A DNA stretch of 64,000 nucleotides from Garcia nutans (taxonomy: Eukaryota; Streptophyta; Magnoliopsida; Malpighiales; Euphorbiaceae), in NCBI GenBank assembly GCA_947685225.1, contig CANTUV010000015.1, positions 3,782,001 through 3,846,000 on the forward strand. The letters are read 5' to 3'. Below the pieces are notes generated by a model, which was given only the letters and a program-made list of their open reading frames with translations, did not search any database and had not been told where the DNA came from. The position numbers were made by a program, and so were the translations under genes. Position 1 is the first letter of the stretch. Each line of letters starts with the position of its first letter. Below are positions 10,069 to 19,405 of the stretch, piece by piece.

Positions 10069-10340
10069 ACAAACTATATGGTTACAAACATGCATATGCT
10101 ATTTAATCTTAAAACACTTTTGTTTGTAAATGTGATAAGGTATCAAATGTATTGTTAATGAATGTTGGTGATGAAAATATTGTGATGAGCATGTAAAATA
10201 ATTGCTAATGATGTTGATTATGTCCATTTGAATGAGGTTATGTTGTGTACAATGTGTTTTAAGTTAACCAAAAGAAATTTGGCTACATTTAGGGTTTATG
10301 CATGAGAGACACGTAATTTGGGGCGGTCGTTATTATTCAT

Positions 10341-10486
10341 GTGCGGTCGCGACTTAGGTCGGGCTTCTGACCGCGAAACCTACTGTAATAAGGTTTCATC
10401 TTTTGATTGTGAAGTGCGGTCGCGACTTAGGTCGGGCTTCTGACCGCGAAACCTACTGTAATAAGGTTTCATCTTGTAATTGTATG
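10341..10486 (+). repeat. 73-bp tandem duplication in B LTR
   Basis: Two copies starting at 10341 and 10414, each with GTGCGGTCGCGACTTAGG and CTTCTGACCGCGAAACC. GCGGTC and GACCGC within a unit can pair. The same duplication is in the 3' LTR (from 20498 and 20571). Solo LTR G lacks it. Confidence 0.9.
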
Positions 10487-11482
10487 GAGTGGTCGTATTC
10501 AGGTGAGGCGCGACCGCTAGAAAGGTTCTGTTCACCTTATTGGAAGCAACCTAATCCTGCAACAAGATTCTCAAATACATGTTAAATAGATCATCCATTT
10601 GAGTTGTCAAGGATAAAAATAGAGATCATTTGTCTAACATCATTGTTGAATCATGAAATGTGAGATGATGATTTAATTGAATGAAACAAGGCATGGTTGC
10701 CAATATGATAATGAGAAGTGATAATGGAATTGATAATGCATATGATATTACATGAACAAGGTTATGTATTGTGTATTGTGAGGCTTGTAAATGGTGATGT
10801 GTATTATGAATAATGTACTTTGAAATGTGATACCAATAATGCTATATGCACAATATGAATTGAGATATGAAATGCTATAAAGTCATTGTGATTGGCTATG
10901 ATGGTTCAATTGAAAGAAATGAGGCATGTTTGCCTAGTTGATGATGAGATTTGAAAATGAAATGATAAATGAATTGTGTGGCTAATGTGTTATTCCATTT
11001 TTAGAGTTTGTTGTTGGTGGCATGCCTAATATGAGTAACAATCTCTTGAAGTTAGGTTGGATTGAATCCTTGAAGCCTAATTGAGATGTTACAACCCTTG
11101 AAGCTAGGTTGGGTTGGTTCTTGAAGCCAAGTTGGGTTGAAGCTTAGCATGCTTTGCTCCCCTTGAAGCTTGGTTGAACCTAATCCTTGAAGCCTAGTTG
11201 GGTATATGATAATGATAAATGTGATAACAAAACCAAAGCATTAACTCTGAAAATCGAATAGCATATTAGTGTGTCTTGGGCCCATGCTTGTCTTTGTTTA
11301 ATGTGATTCATGAATGGTAAAATGATTGACTAATGAGATATATGGAAAATTGTTGAAATGTGGTATGTATATATATATGTGAATATTAAATGTAAAGGTA
11401 TGTTATTAGCTTTTCACCTATGGTGTTGTTTTTGTGAATAATATGTATGACATTGCATTGCATTAAAGCATGATTTGTCTTA

Positions 11483-11519
11483 CTAAGCCGTTGGCTTAGC
11501 GCGATAGTGTTTAATCGCG
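11483..11519 (+). other. Conserved twin stem-loop, B 5' LTR
   Basis: Stem 1 is CTAAGCC/GGCTTAG with loop GTT (11483-11489 with 11493-11499). It abuts stem 2, CGCGAT/ATCGCG with an 8-nt loop (11500-11505 with 11514-11519), and CAGGTGATAG follows. The same two-stem layout recurs in LTRs F, G, J, D and H, with changed stem sequences that still pair. This suggests a selected RNA structure. Its function is unknown to me. Confidence 0.75.
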
Positions 11520-13370
11520 CAGGTGATAGAGTTGACAGAGTTGAACCCGAGAGTTCTTCGAGACCTAGTGAGAGTAGACATTGAAGGGTTTATTCTTGGA
11601 TTTAAAGATCAGAGAAGAGCTGCCAATCATGTATAAATTCTTTATGTTTTGTAAAGTATTGTGTATAATGTAAATATGTGTATATTTATAGATATGGACT
11701 TAAATGTTTTCATATATGTAAATATTTTATAAATTCCGTGTAATATCCCTAATTATGCCCTAGTAGTCTTGGTGTTATTGTTGTTGCACTTGAATTATGT
11801 ATATATGATAAGTTGATAAGAAATTGGAAGAGAATGTTTTTGTTTGGTGGTTGGGAAAGAAAAGAGGGTTTAGAGATAATTGTATATGTTGCTTATATGG
11901 TGATATATATAACATATAAAGTGGTCAAAATGGAAAGTCAAGGAAAGAGGATATTTTTGTGTTGGTTGTGAAATTACTTAAATGGGTATAGATATGACAA
12001 AAGCTTAGCTAAATGGATGAGGGTATTATAGTAATTTTCTTTTGGATGGGTATTTAATGCCTATTGACTTTGTGTTTCTTCATCATTTCTTCTTCTTCTT
12101 GTTGTTGTGTGGCCGGCTCACCAAAGAGACAAGAGAGCAAGAGAACAAGTGATGGTTTTGATGATTTCAAGCTCAAAGTGAAGGAAGTTTTCAAAGTTAC
12201 AAGTTGGAGTTTCAAGGAATTTCATTATTTGGTAAGTTTTCTCTTGTTTACCCTTGTTATTTTTGAAGTTATGCTTGAGTTGAGTTGTGATTTGATGATG
12301 GTATGATTAAGTTTCTTAGGGTGTGATTTTAAGTATTGATTTTGCTTGATAGATGAGAAGTTGAGTTGGTGAAGGTGTTGGAAGTGATTGTGTTGAGTAA
12401 GAGTTGTGTTTAGTGAAATTTCTTTCTGTTTTACAATTAGTAAAGGCTGTGACTTGTATGATTTTTAATTAATCATAGAAAAATTTTCTTGAAGTGAATT
12501 TTTGATATGTTGTGCCTCTATGAGTCTAGAATGACTGAAAAATATGTTGATTCGATTTTGGAATGGTTATGAGTTTAGAAAGATTATTTTTATTAGACCT
12601 GTTCCAGCAGGTACCTTAACTGAGACAGCTATATTTCGGGATTTTTAATAAAATGTAGAAAAATCATATCCAATTGAATTTTGGATATGTTGTTGCTTAG
12701 TGAGTCTAGTATTTGAGAAAAATAATTTGGAACCACGTGGATTGAATTTGATTTATGGAATTCACAAAGTTCAGAACTGCTGCCAGGATGCAGGGCAATT
12801 GGGGCAGTCTGGTTAGGTGAACTATTTGACCAAGATTTTGTGTTCAGTTTGATCTGAAATTTTAAAGGGATGATTTTAAGATACAAAACTAAATTCTGTA
12901 AAAATTTTAGAATTTTTAGTCAAGTAGATTATTTTATACAATTTTTCAAAATAAGGATAAAATGGAGTCTAAAACCAGAATGTACTATTCATATGGTCAT
13001 TTTGCTAATATTCCTTTTGGATTAGGTTGTGAATGATATAATCAAATGCATGTGTAAGGTCCTAAAACTATGAATCATATCAATTGTTCTTTGCCCTAAT
13101 TGCATTGTTGAGATTGAACAATGTTATGTTATGCATTGTGAATGGTAATGTGTTTCATGAGTAATATACCTTGAAATTGAAATGTATATCAAAGATGCAA
13201 TGATAATTCAAATAAGATATGATATGACACAATGCCATTGTGATTGGCTATGATGATGAGAATTTGAGAATGGAAATGGTAACTATATAATAAATGTATT
13301 GTTTGTTTAATATGTTATTCAGTTTCAGAGTTCTGGATTTGGGTGGCATGCCTAAGAAATGATGAAAGGT

Positions 13371-13545
13371 AACAGTCTTGCCGGGTTGAGGATCTCCTCA
13401 TATGTGTTGAGTTGATGGTCCAAGAGACTGGGTCTATTACACTATGAGAATTGTGAATATAAGATATATGATTTGTAACAGTCTTGCCGGGTTGAGGATC
13501 TCCTCATATGTGTTGAGTGATGGTCCAAGAGACTGGGTCTGTTAC
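13371..13545 (+). repeat. 106-bp tandem duplication in LTR G
   Basis: Two copies, starting at 13371 and 13477, of AACAGTCTTGCCGGGTTGAG followed by ATCTCCTCATATGTG and CCAAGAGACTGGGTCT. A related motif, CAGTCTCTTGGACCTCAACC, lies inverted in LTR F near 22197-22220. Confidence 0.9.
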
Positions 13546-13906
13546 ACTATCCATGGATAGAGATACATGTATATACATTGCCTACGGGCGTGATTATTGT
13601 GACTATGAACCAAATCAGTAACTCTGAACTCTGAATATCGTATTAAATACTTGTTGGGCCCATAGGTGTCAAGGTTATATGAATGTCCTAAATAATGTTA
13701 TGAGCTAATGAAATGGGATGTTGTTTATTGAGTATGATTGATTAATGTTGAATGTGGAAAGATGTTGAAATGTGGTATGCTCATATGACTATGATTTGTG
13801 AAATGCATAATTATGTGGTTAACTTTATATGTATGATGTTGATCTTATCATTAACATATGTGAAATTGCATTACATTAAAGCATACCATTAGCATGTTTT
13901 ATCTTA

Positions 13907-13943
13907 CTAAGCCGTTGGCTTAGCGCGATAGTGTTTAATCGCG
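13907..13943 (+). other. Twin stem-loop in solo LTR G
   Basis: Same stems as in B (CTAAGCC/GGCTTAG at 13907-13923; CGCGAT/ATCGCG at 13924-13943), followed by CAGGTAATAG. Confidence 0.75.
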
Positions 13944-14340
13944 CAGGTAATAGAGTTGATAGAGTTGAACCCGAGAGTTCATCAAGACCAAGTGAGAGTA
14001 GACCTTGAAGAGTTGATTTTGGGAACTTAAAGATCAGAAGAGAATTGCCAATCATGTATACTTCTGTATATTTTGTAAAGAAATGTTTAATACGTAAATA
14101 TGTACATATTTTATAACTTCCGCTGTGTAATATTTAAATGTATATATATATATAACTAATATGTTTTGTTTTATCAGTAAATGATTTACTTTTCTATAAT
14201 GTATAATGATAAAGGTATTGTATCAAGTTTAAAGTGTTTTGAATATTAAGAAAACCGTAGCATCCCTATGTTTGGTGCACTTATGCTACATTGTTGTGGT
14301 TGTAGTGTGTGTGCATTGGATATGGGGGTGTTACATTCCG

Positions 14341-14547
14341 CTGCGTATTAAGTAAATGTATTTATATCTATTTTGTTTTATATTACAAGTAATTACTTAT
14401 TTTTCTCTAATGTATAATGAGAAAGCTTATAGTATCTTTTAAAATGTTTTGAATGTTAATAAAAATCCGTAGCATTCCTATATTCGATACATGTATACTA
14501 CATTGTGGTGTATGTAGTGTGTATGTATTGGGTGTGGGGGTGTTACA
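14341..14547 (+). mobile_element. 5' LTR of B, second part
   Basis: Resumes with CTGCGTATTAAGTAAATG after the second TTCCG and ends GGGGGTGTTACA at 14547. It matches the end of the 3' LTR. Confidence 0.95.
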
Positions 14548-14554
14548 ATTGTTT

Positions 14555-14567
14555 TGGTATCAGAGCC
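14555..14567 (+). promoter_or_regulatory. Primer-binding site, initiator tRNA-Met
   Basis: TGGTATCAGAGCC, seven bases after the 5' LTR. This is the standard iMet primer site of chromovirus-type elements. Confidence 0.95.
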
Positions 14568-14711
14568 TAGGTTTGAGATTCTCAACCTAGGTAAAATGTA
14601 ATAAAAAGAATATTTTTACTTAAAAAGTGATTTTGAATAACATATATGTTTGGGATTGGCAGTCTCTGATCTTTAATAAGAAGTATTCTGCTGTGTTTGC
14701 AGACATAGGTT

Positions 14712-15587
14712 GTGATGGATCCTCATTTGCATCAGTCAGTTGAGGGTAGTGAGGAGAGTGTAGCTCCGGAGGATAGAGCTAGAGTTGATAGTGCTGAGGA
14801 GGCACCTGCTTCGTTGTCGGGGAGACCAGTTGGTGAGGAGGTTCCACCAGCTTGGCTTAGGCATATGGTAGAGGCTTTGAGGCAAGCACCAGTGCAACCA
14901 CCGCCGCCACCCCCACAGCCTTTGGTATCGGTGAGGCACTATGATAAACTAAGGAAGTATGGAGCAGAGGATTTCCTTGGTACAGTTGATCCAGCTGTAG
15001 CGGAGCAATGGCTTGATAAAGTACAGAGGATCTTTATTCAGTTGCAAGCCACATCGGAGGAAAAGTTTGACTATGCAAGATCTTTGCTACAGAAGGATGC
15101 ATACGACTGGTGGAGGACAGTGCCCCATTCTATGGATGATCCACCAACCTTGTCCTATGCTGACTTTCTGAGAGAGTTTGAATTGAAGTATACTCCTAGG
15201 GAGTATAAAGACATGAAGAAGATGGAGTTCTTGAGCTTGAAGCAAGACAGCAAGACTGTAACTGAATATGAGGTTGAGTTTATTCGATTGAGCCAGTATG
15301 CTGGGGGCATTATAGCTGATGAGATAGATAGATGCAGGAGATTTGAGGAGGGATTGAGGCCCTCTATCATGTGCTTAGTGGCTGGATCTAGATATCACGA
15401 TTTTTCCCAGCTTGTGGCAGCAGCTAGGAGTGTGGAGCGAGCTCAAGTTATTGCAGCTGCTTCAGAGGAAGAGGTTAGGGTTAGGAGGCCCCAGTGGGAG
15501 GCAGGGTCTTCATCAGCAAAGAGAGGTAAAGGAAGTTTTATTCCTCGGGGCAGTAGGAGTCAGAGGTCAGCTGGTAGGTCAGTATAG
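14712..15587 (+). CDS. Gag capsid protein of element B
   Basis: 291 codons from ATG at 14712, which lies just after the leader and directly follows GGTTGTG. The N-terminal 80 residues are acidic and proline-rich (PPPPPPQP). Residues about 88-225 form the retrotransposon gag capsid region (VDPAVAEQWLDKVQRIF, then WWRTVP, then FLREFELKYTP). The frame ends in TAG at 15585-15587, before the zinc knuckles. Those continue in the same frame right after the stop, so relatives would have one gag-pol frame. It encodes capsid for virus-like particles. Whether the stop is read through or is simply a mutation cannot be told. The frame is otherwise intact. Confidence 0.92.
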   Translation: MMDPHLHQSVEGSEESVAPEDRARVDSAEEAPASLSGRPVGEEVPPAWLRHMVEALRQAPVQPPPPPPQPLVSVRHYDKLRKYGAEDFLGTVDPAVAEQWLDKVQRIFIQLQATSEEKFDYARSLLQKDAYDWWRTVPHSMDDPPTLSYADFLREFELKYTPREYKDMKKMEFLSLKQDSKTVTEYEVEFIRLSQYAGGIIADEIDRCRRFEEGLRPSIMCLVAGSRYHDFSQLVAAARSVERAQVIAAASEEEVRVRRPQWEAGSSSAKRGKGSFIPRGSRSQRSAGRSV

Positions 15588-15620
15588 TTTCAGAGGCAGA
15601 GATTTAGACCTGCAGTTTCA

Positions 15621-18600
15621 GTGGCGAGTGCTCCGACCCCAATGATTCAGAGATCCACTCCACCCATCTGCATTCATTGTGGTAGGCCACATGGTGGTCC
15701 TTGCTGGAAGACTGGTGTAGCAGGGGTATGCTTCAGATGTGGATCACCTAATCACTTTGTGAGAGATTGTCCTGAGAGGCAGGAGCAGATGTCAGTTGAT
15801 ACTGCAGCTTCTCGACTTAGTGTGAGGGGAGGTCGAGCAGGCAGAGGTAGTAGCCGGGGAGGCAGATCTGGGTTCAGTGCTAGAGGAGGTTCTACATCCA
15901 GAGAGAGTAGACCAGAGGAGGTTGGGTCTTCCCAAAGGATATATGTTATGCAGAGGCAGCCAGATGCTTCGGCAGTCATAGCTGGTACTTTTTCTTTATT
16001 TGATACTTCAGTACTTGCTTTGATTGATCTCGGATCCACCCATTCTTATATTAGTGCATCTGTTTTGCCTGTGTCTGATATGCATGCTGAGTCCCTAGGA
16101 TTTGATGTGTTGGTGACAAATCCTTTAGGGCATAGTGTGATTGTGAGCAGGGTGCACCGAGATAGTGCAGTGAGGGTGCAAGGTGAGGAGTTTATTGGAG
16201 ATTTGATTGAGATGCCATTTAAGGAATATGATGTGATTCTAGGCATGGATTGGCTATCTAGACATGGAGCTGTGGTAGACTGTAAAAGGAAAATTGTTTC
16301 TTTGAGAACTGCTGATGGTAGAGAAGTGATAGTATCTAATGAGCAGGAACAGCTAGCCTCCTTATTTGTTTCAGCTGTTGCAGCTAGGAGATTGGTTAGA
16401 AAGGGGTGTGAAGCTTATCTTGCTCATGTGGTAGATACTAGAGTGAAGGGTTCCCCTATTGATAGTATTGCCACAGTTGCAGAGTTCCCAGATGTGTTTC
16501 CAGAGGAGTTACCAGGGTTACCTCCTGAGAGAGAGGTGGAGTTCGGTATTGAATTGTTGCCTGGTACCACTCCTATCTCTAGTACTCCTTATAGAATGGC
16601 ACCAGCAGAATTGAGGGAGTTGAAAGTGCAATTGCAGGAGTTGTTGGACAAAGGATTTATTCGCCCTAGTGTTTCTCCTTGGGGAGATCCTGTGTTATTT
16701 GTGAAGAAGAAAGATGGTACTATGAGGTTGTGTATCGATTATAGGCAATTGAACAAGGTGACTATTAAAAATAAATATCCTTTGCCTAGAATCGATGATC
16801 TCTTTGATCAATTGAAGGGTGCAGCTGTGTTTTCTAAAATTGATCTGAGATCAGGGTACCATCAGCTGAGAGTCAGAGCTGAAGATGTTCCTAAGACCGC
16901 TTTTCGGACCAGGTATGGGCATTATGAGTTTCTAGTTATGCCTTTTGGTTTGACGAATGCACCTGCAGCTTTTATGGATTTGATGAATAGGGTGTTTAGG
17001 CCCTATTTGGATCAGTTTGTGGTAGTGTTTATTGATGATATTCTGGTGTATTCGCGGAATAAAGAGGAACATGACAAGCATCTGCGGATTGTGTTGCAGA
17101 TTTTGAGAGAGAAGCAGTTGTTTGCTAAATTGTCGAAATGTGAGTTCTGGCTTGATCAAGTAGCTTTTCTCGGTCATATAGTTTCAGCAGAAGGTATTAA
17201 AGTTGATCCGAGTAAAGTTGAAGCTATTCTGAATTGGAGTCCACCAAAATCTGTGACAGAAGTTAGAAGTTTTCTGGGTTTGGCAGGCTATTACCGACGG
17301 TTTGTGAAAGGATTTTCTTTGATAGCTACTCCACTCACCAGATTGCTTCGGAAGGGAGTTAGATTTGTGTGGACAGATCAATGTCAGGCTAGTTTTAATC
17401 AGTTGAGAGAAATGTTGACTCAAGCACCTGTTCTTACTTTACCTGTAGAAGGCAAACCATATGTAATCTACAGTGATGCTTCACATAATGGTTTGGGTTG
17501 TGTACTGATGCAAGAAGGTAGAGTGATAGCTTATGCTTCTCGACAGTTGAAGCCGCATGAGCTTAATTATCCGACCCATGATTTGGAGCTAGCAGCCATT
17601 ATTTTTGCATTGAAGATTTGGCGACACTATTTATTTGGGGAGAAATGTTTCATCTACACTGATCACAAAAGTTTGAAATATTTGGGTGTCCAGAAAGAGC
17701 TTAATCTTCGACAGAGGCGATGGTTGGAATTGATTAAAGACTACGACTGTTTGATTGATTATCATCTAGGTAAAGCAAATGTTGTTGCTGATGCCTTGAG
17801 TCGGAAGTCTTTGGCAAGTTTGACTGTTTATTCGCTCTCGTTGCTTGTTGAGTTGAGAGCATTGCATGCCAGTTTTGTATCTTGTGATGATGGTGCATTG
17901 TTGGCACAGTTGCAATTGAAACCAGTTCTGTTGAATCAGATTAAAGAGGCTCAGTTGGCTGATGAGAAGATTCAAAAGATTGTTTCAGGTTGCCAGAGTG
18001 GAAAGAGTCAAGATTTTATTGTGAGAGATGATGGGAGTCTCTGGTTTAAGAACCGATTGTGTGTACCTAATGATGCTGATTTAAAAAGAATCATTTTGGA
18101 AGAAGCACATCAGTCAGTGTTTGCTATGCATCCGGGCAATACAAAGATGTATCATGATTTGAGGCAATTTTACTGGTGGTCTGATATGAAGAGAGACATT
18201 GCGGAGTTTGTATCCAGATGTCTCACATGTCAGAAGGTAAAAGTAGAGCATCAAGTTCCAACCGGGTTACTTCAGCCGTTGTCAGTGCCTGAATGGAAAT
18301 GGGAAAGAGTAACAATGGATTTTGTGTCTGGTTTGCCATTGACACAAAGGAAGCATGATGCTATTTGGGTGATTGTTGACAGGTTGACTAAAACAGCTCA
18401 TTTTCTTCCGGTTCGGATGGATTACTCTTTAGAGAGGTTAGCTGAGCTGTATATCCATGAGATTGTGAAGTTGCATGGTGTTCCAACTTCTATAGTGTCT
18501 GATCGAGATCCCCGGTTTACTTCCAGGTTTTGGAAGAGTTTGCATGGTGCTTTGGGTTCTCGATTACACTTTAGTACTTCTTTCCATCCGCAGACAGATG

Positions 18601-19352
18601 GGCAGTCAGAGAGAGTGATACAGATTATTGAGGATATGTTAAGAAGCTGTGTCATTGATTTCTCTGGAAGTTGGGATGGATTCTTACCGCTTGTGGAGTT
18701 TGCTTACAACAACAGTTACCAATCTAGCATTGGTATGGCACCATTCGAAGCACTGTATGGTAGACGGTGTCGGACACCTCTTTGTTGGAGTGAACTTGGT
18801 GAAAGTAAGTTAATTGGGCCTGATTTGATTAAAGAGACTGAAGAGAAAGTGAAAATGATTCGAGATAGATTGAAAGCAGCTTCAGATCGACAGAAGTCTT
18901 ATTCGGATTTGAAAAGGAGAGACATTGAGTATTATGTGGGAGATAAAGTATTTTTAAAAGTGTCTCCTTGGAAAAAGATTCTGAGATTTGGTCGAAAAGG
19001 GAAGTTGAGTCCTCGTTTTATTGGACCGTATGAAGTTTTGGAAAGAGTTGGGCCAGTTGCTTATCGGCTTGCTCTGCCACCTGAGTTGGATCGTATCCAT
19101 AATGTATTCCATGTTTCTATGTTGAGGAGATACAGATCGGATCCATCTCATGTGTTGCCGATTGAATCTATCGAGGTGAATCAAGATTTGACGTTTGAAG
19201 AGGAACCAGTTGCTATTTTGGCACGTGAAGTGAAAGAGTTGAGAAACAAGAGTGTGCCATTGGTGAAAGTTCTATGGAAGAATCATGGAAAGGAAGAGGC
19301 AACTTGGGAAAGTGAACAAATCATGCGAGAGCAATATCCTCAATTATTTTGA
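15621..19352 (+). CDS. Gag-NC/protease/RT/RNase H/integrase/chromodomain of element B
   Basis: 1243 codons in frame with gag after one TAG. Numbering is from 15621 (a GTG; the true frame is continuous with gag). Two zinc knuckles: C17-C20-H24-C28 and CFRCGSPNHFVRDC (37-50). Protease motif D136-L-G-S; relatives A and D have D-P in place of D-L. RT has FIDD (D472, D473). RNase H has D619, E656 and D681. Integrase has an HHCC finger (around 830-875) and D900, D961, E997 with 35 residues between the last two. The C-terminal 55 residues form a chromodomain (VKVLWKNHGKEEATWE), thought to steer integration to heterochromatin. All catalytic residues seen are present except the unusual protease triad. 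Confidence 0.95.
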   Translation: MASAPTPMIQRSTPPICIHCGRPHGGPCWKTGVAGVCFRCGSPNHFVRDCPERQEQMSVDTAASRLSVRGGRAGRGSSRGGRSGFSARGGSTSRESRPEEVGSSQRIYVMQRQPDASAVIAGTFSLFDTSVLALIDLGSTHSYISASVLPVSDMHAESLGFDVLVTNPLGHSVIVSRVHRDSAVRVQGEEFIGDLIEMPFKEYDVILGMDWLSRHGAVVDCKRKIVSLRTADGREVIVSNEQEQLASLFVSAVAARRLVRKGCEAYLAHVVDTRVKGSPIDSIATVAEFPDVFPEELPGLPPEREVEFGIELLPGTTPISSTPYRMAPAELRELKVQLQELLDKGFIRPSVSPWGDPVLFVKKKDGTMRLCIDYRQLNKVTIKNKYPLPRIDDLFDQLKGAAVFSKIDLRSGYHQLRVRAEDVPKTAFRTRYGHYEFLVMPFGLTNAPAAFMDLMNRVFRPYLDQFVVVFIDDILVYSRNKEEHDKHLRIVLQILREKQLFAKLSKCEFWLDQVAFLGHIVSAEGIKVDPSKVEAILNWSPPKSVTEVRSFLGLAGYYRRFVKGFSLIATPLTRLLRKGVRFVWTDQCQASFNQLREMLTQAPVLTLPVEGKPYVIYSDASHNGLGCVLMQEGRVIAYASRQLKPHELNYPTHDLELAAIIFALKIWRHYLFGEKCFIYTDHKSLKYLGVQKELNLRQRRWLELIKDYDCLIDYHLGKANVVADALSRKSLASLTVYSLSLLVELRALHASFVSCDDGALLAQLQLKPVLLNQIKEAQLADEKIQKIVSGCQSGKSQDFIVRDDGSLWFKNRLCVPNDADLKRIILEEAHQSVFAMHPGNTKMYHDLRQFYWWSDMKRDIAEFVSRCLTCQKVKVEHQVPTGLLQPLSVPEWKWERVTMDFVSGLPLTQRKHDAIWVIVDRLTKTAHFLPVRMDYSLERLAELYIHEIVKLHGVPTSIVSDRDPRFTSRFWKSLHGALGSRLHFSTSFHPQTDGQSERVIQIIEDMLRSCVIDFSGSWDGFLPLVEFAYNNSYQSSIGMAPFEALYGRRCRTPLCWSELGESKLIGPDLIKETEEKVKMIRDRLKAASDRQKSYSDLKRRDIEYYVGDKVFLKVSPWKKILRFGRKGKLSPRFIGPYEVLERVGPVAYRLALPPELDRIHNVFHVSMLRRYRSDPSHVLPIESIEVNQDLTFEEEPVAILAREVKELRNKSVPLVKVLWKNHGKEEATWESEQIMREQYPQLF

Positions 19353-19392
19353 ACTTGATATCAGGTAATTTCGAGGACGAAATTTCTTTTTA

Positions 19393-19404
19393 GAGGGGGA
19401 GAAT
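19393..19404 (+). promoter_or_regulatory. Polypurine tract of B
   Basis: AGAGGGGGAGAA directly before the 3' LTR at 19406, the plus-strand primer for reverse transcription. Confidence 0.9.
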
Positions 19405-19405
19405 T

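Larger units (their letters stand above)
9248..11738 (+). mobile_element. 5' LTR of B, first part
   Basis: Starts TGTAATATCCTCATG, identical to 19406. A TATA-like run (CAATATATATAGCATATATG in pieces, near 9418-9437) lies about 170 bp in. GC-rich tandem copies (10341-10486) and CTTGAAGCC-AGTTGGG motifs (11045-11205) follow. The twin stem-loop is at 11483-11519. It is broken at TTCCG (11734-11738) by solo LTR G. Short open frames here recur in the 3' LTR only because LTRs are copies of one another. Confidence 0.95.
11739..14335 (+). mobile_element. Solo LTR G, nested in B 5' LTR
   Basis: 2597 bp, TGTAATATCCC...GGTGTTACA, flanked by TTCCG at 11734-11738 and 14336-14340. Its ends, exon-like region (GTGTGGCCGGCTCACC, then GGTAAGT near 12230) and twin stem-loop match B's LTR. 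The core at about 12430-12965 is absent from B and instead matches solo LTR J in reverse. No internal domain remains, so LTR-LTR recombination has already removed the body of an element that inserted after B. Confidence 0.95.

Noticed and set aside
10403..10585. 60-codon frame duplicated at 20560-20742
   Set aside because: LTR copies of the same DNA over the 73-bp tandem repeat, with no independent evidence of coding.
14555..14567. Possible tRNA gene at primer sites (also 5698 and 33951)
   Set aside because: Only the 13-20 bases complementary to a tRNA 3' end are present, at LTR edges. No tRNA cloverleaf is there.
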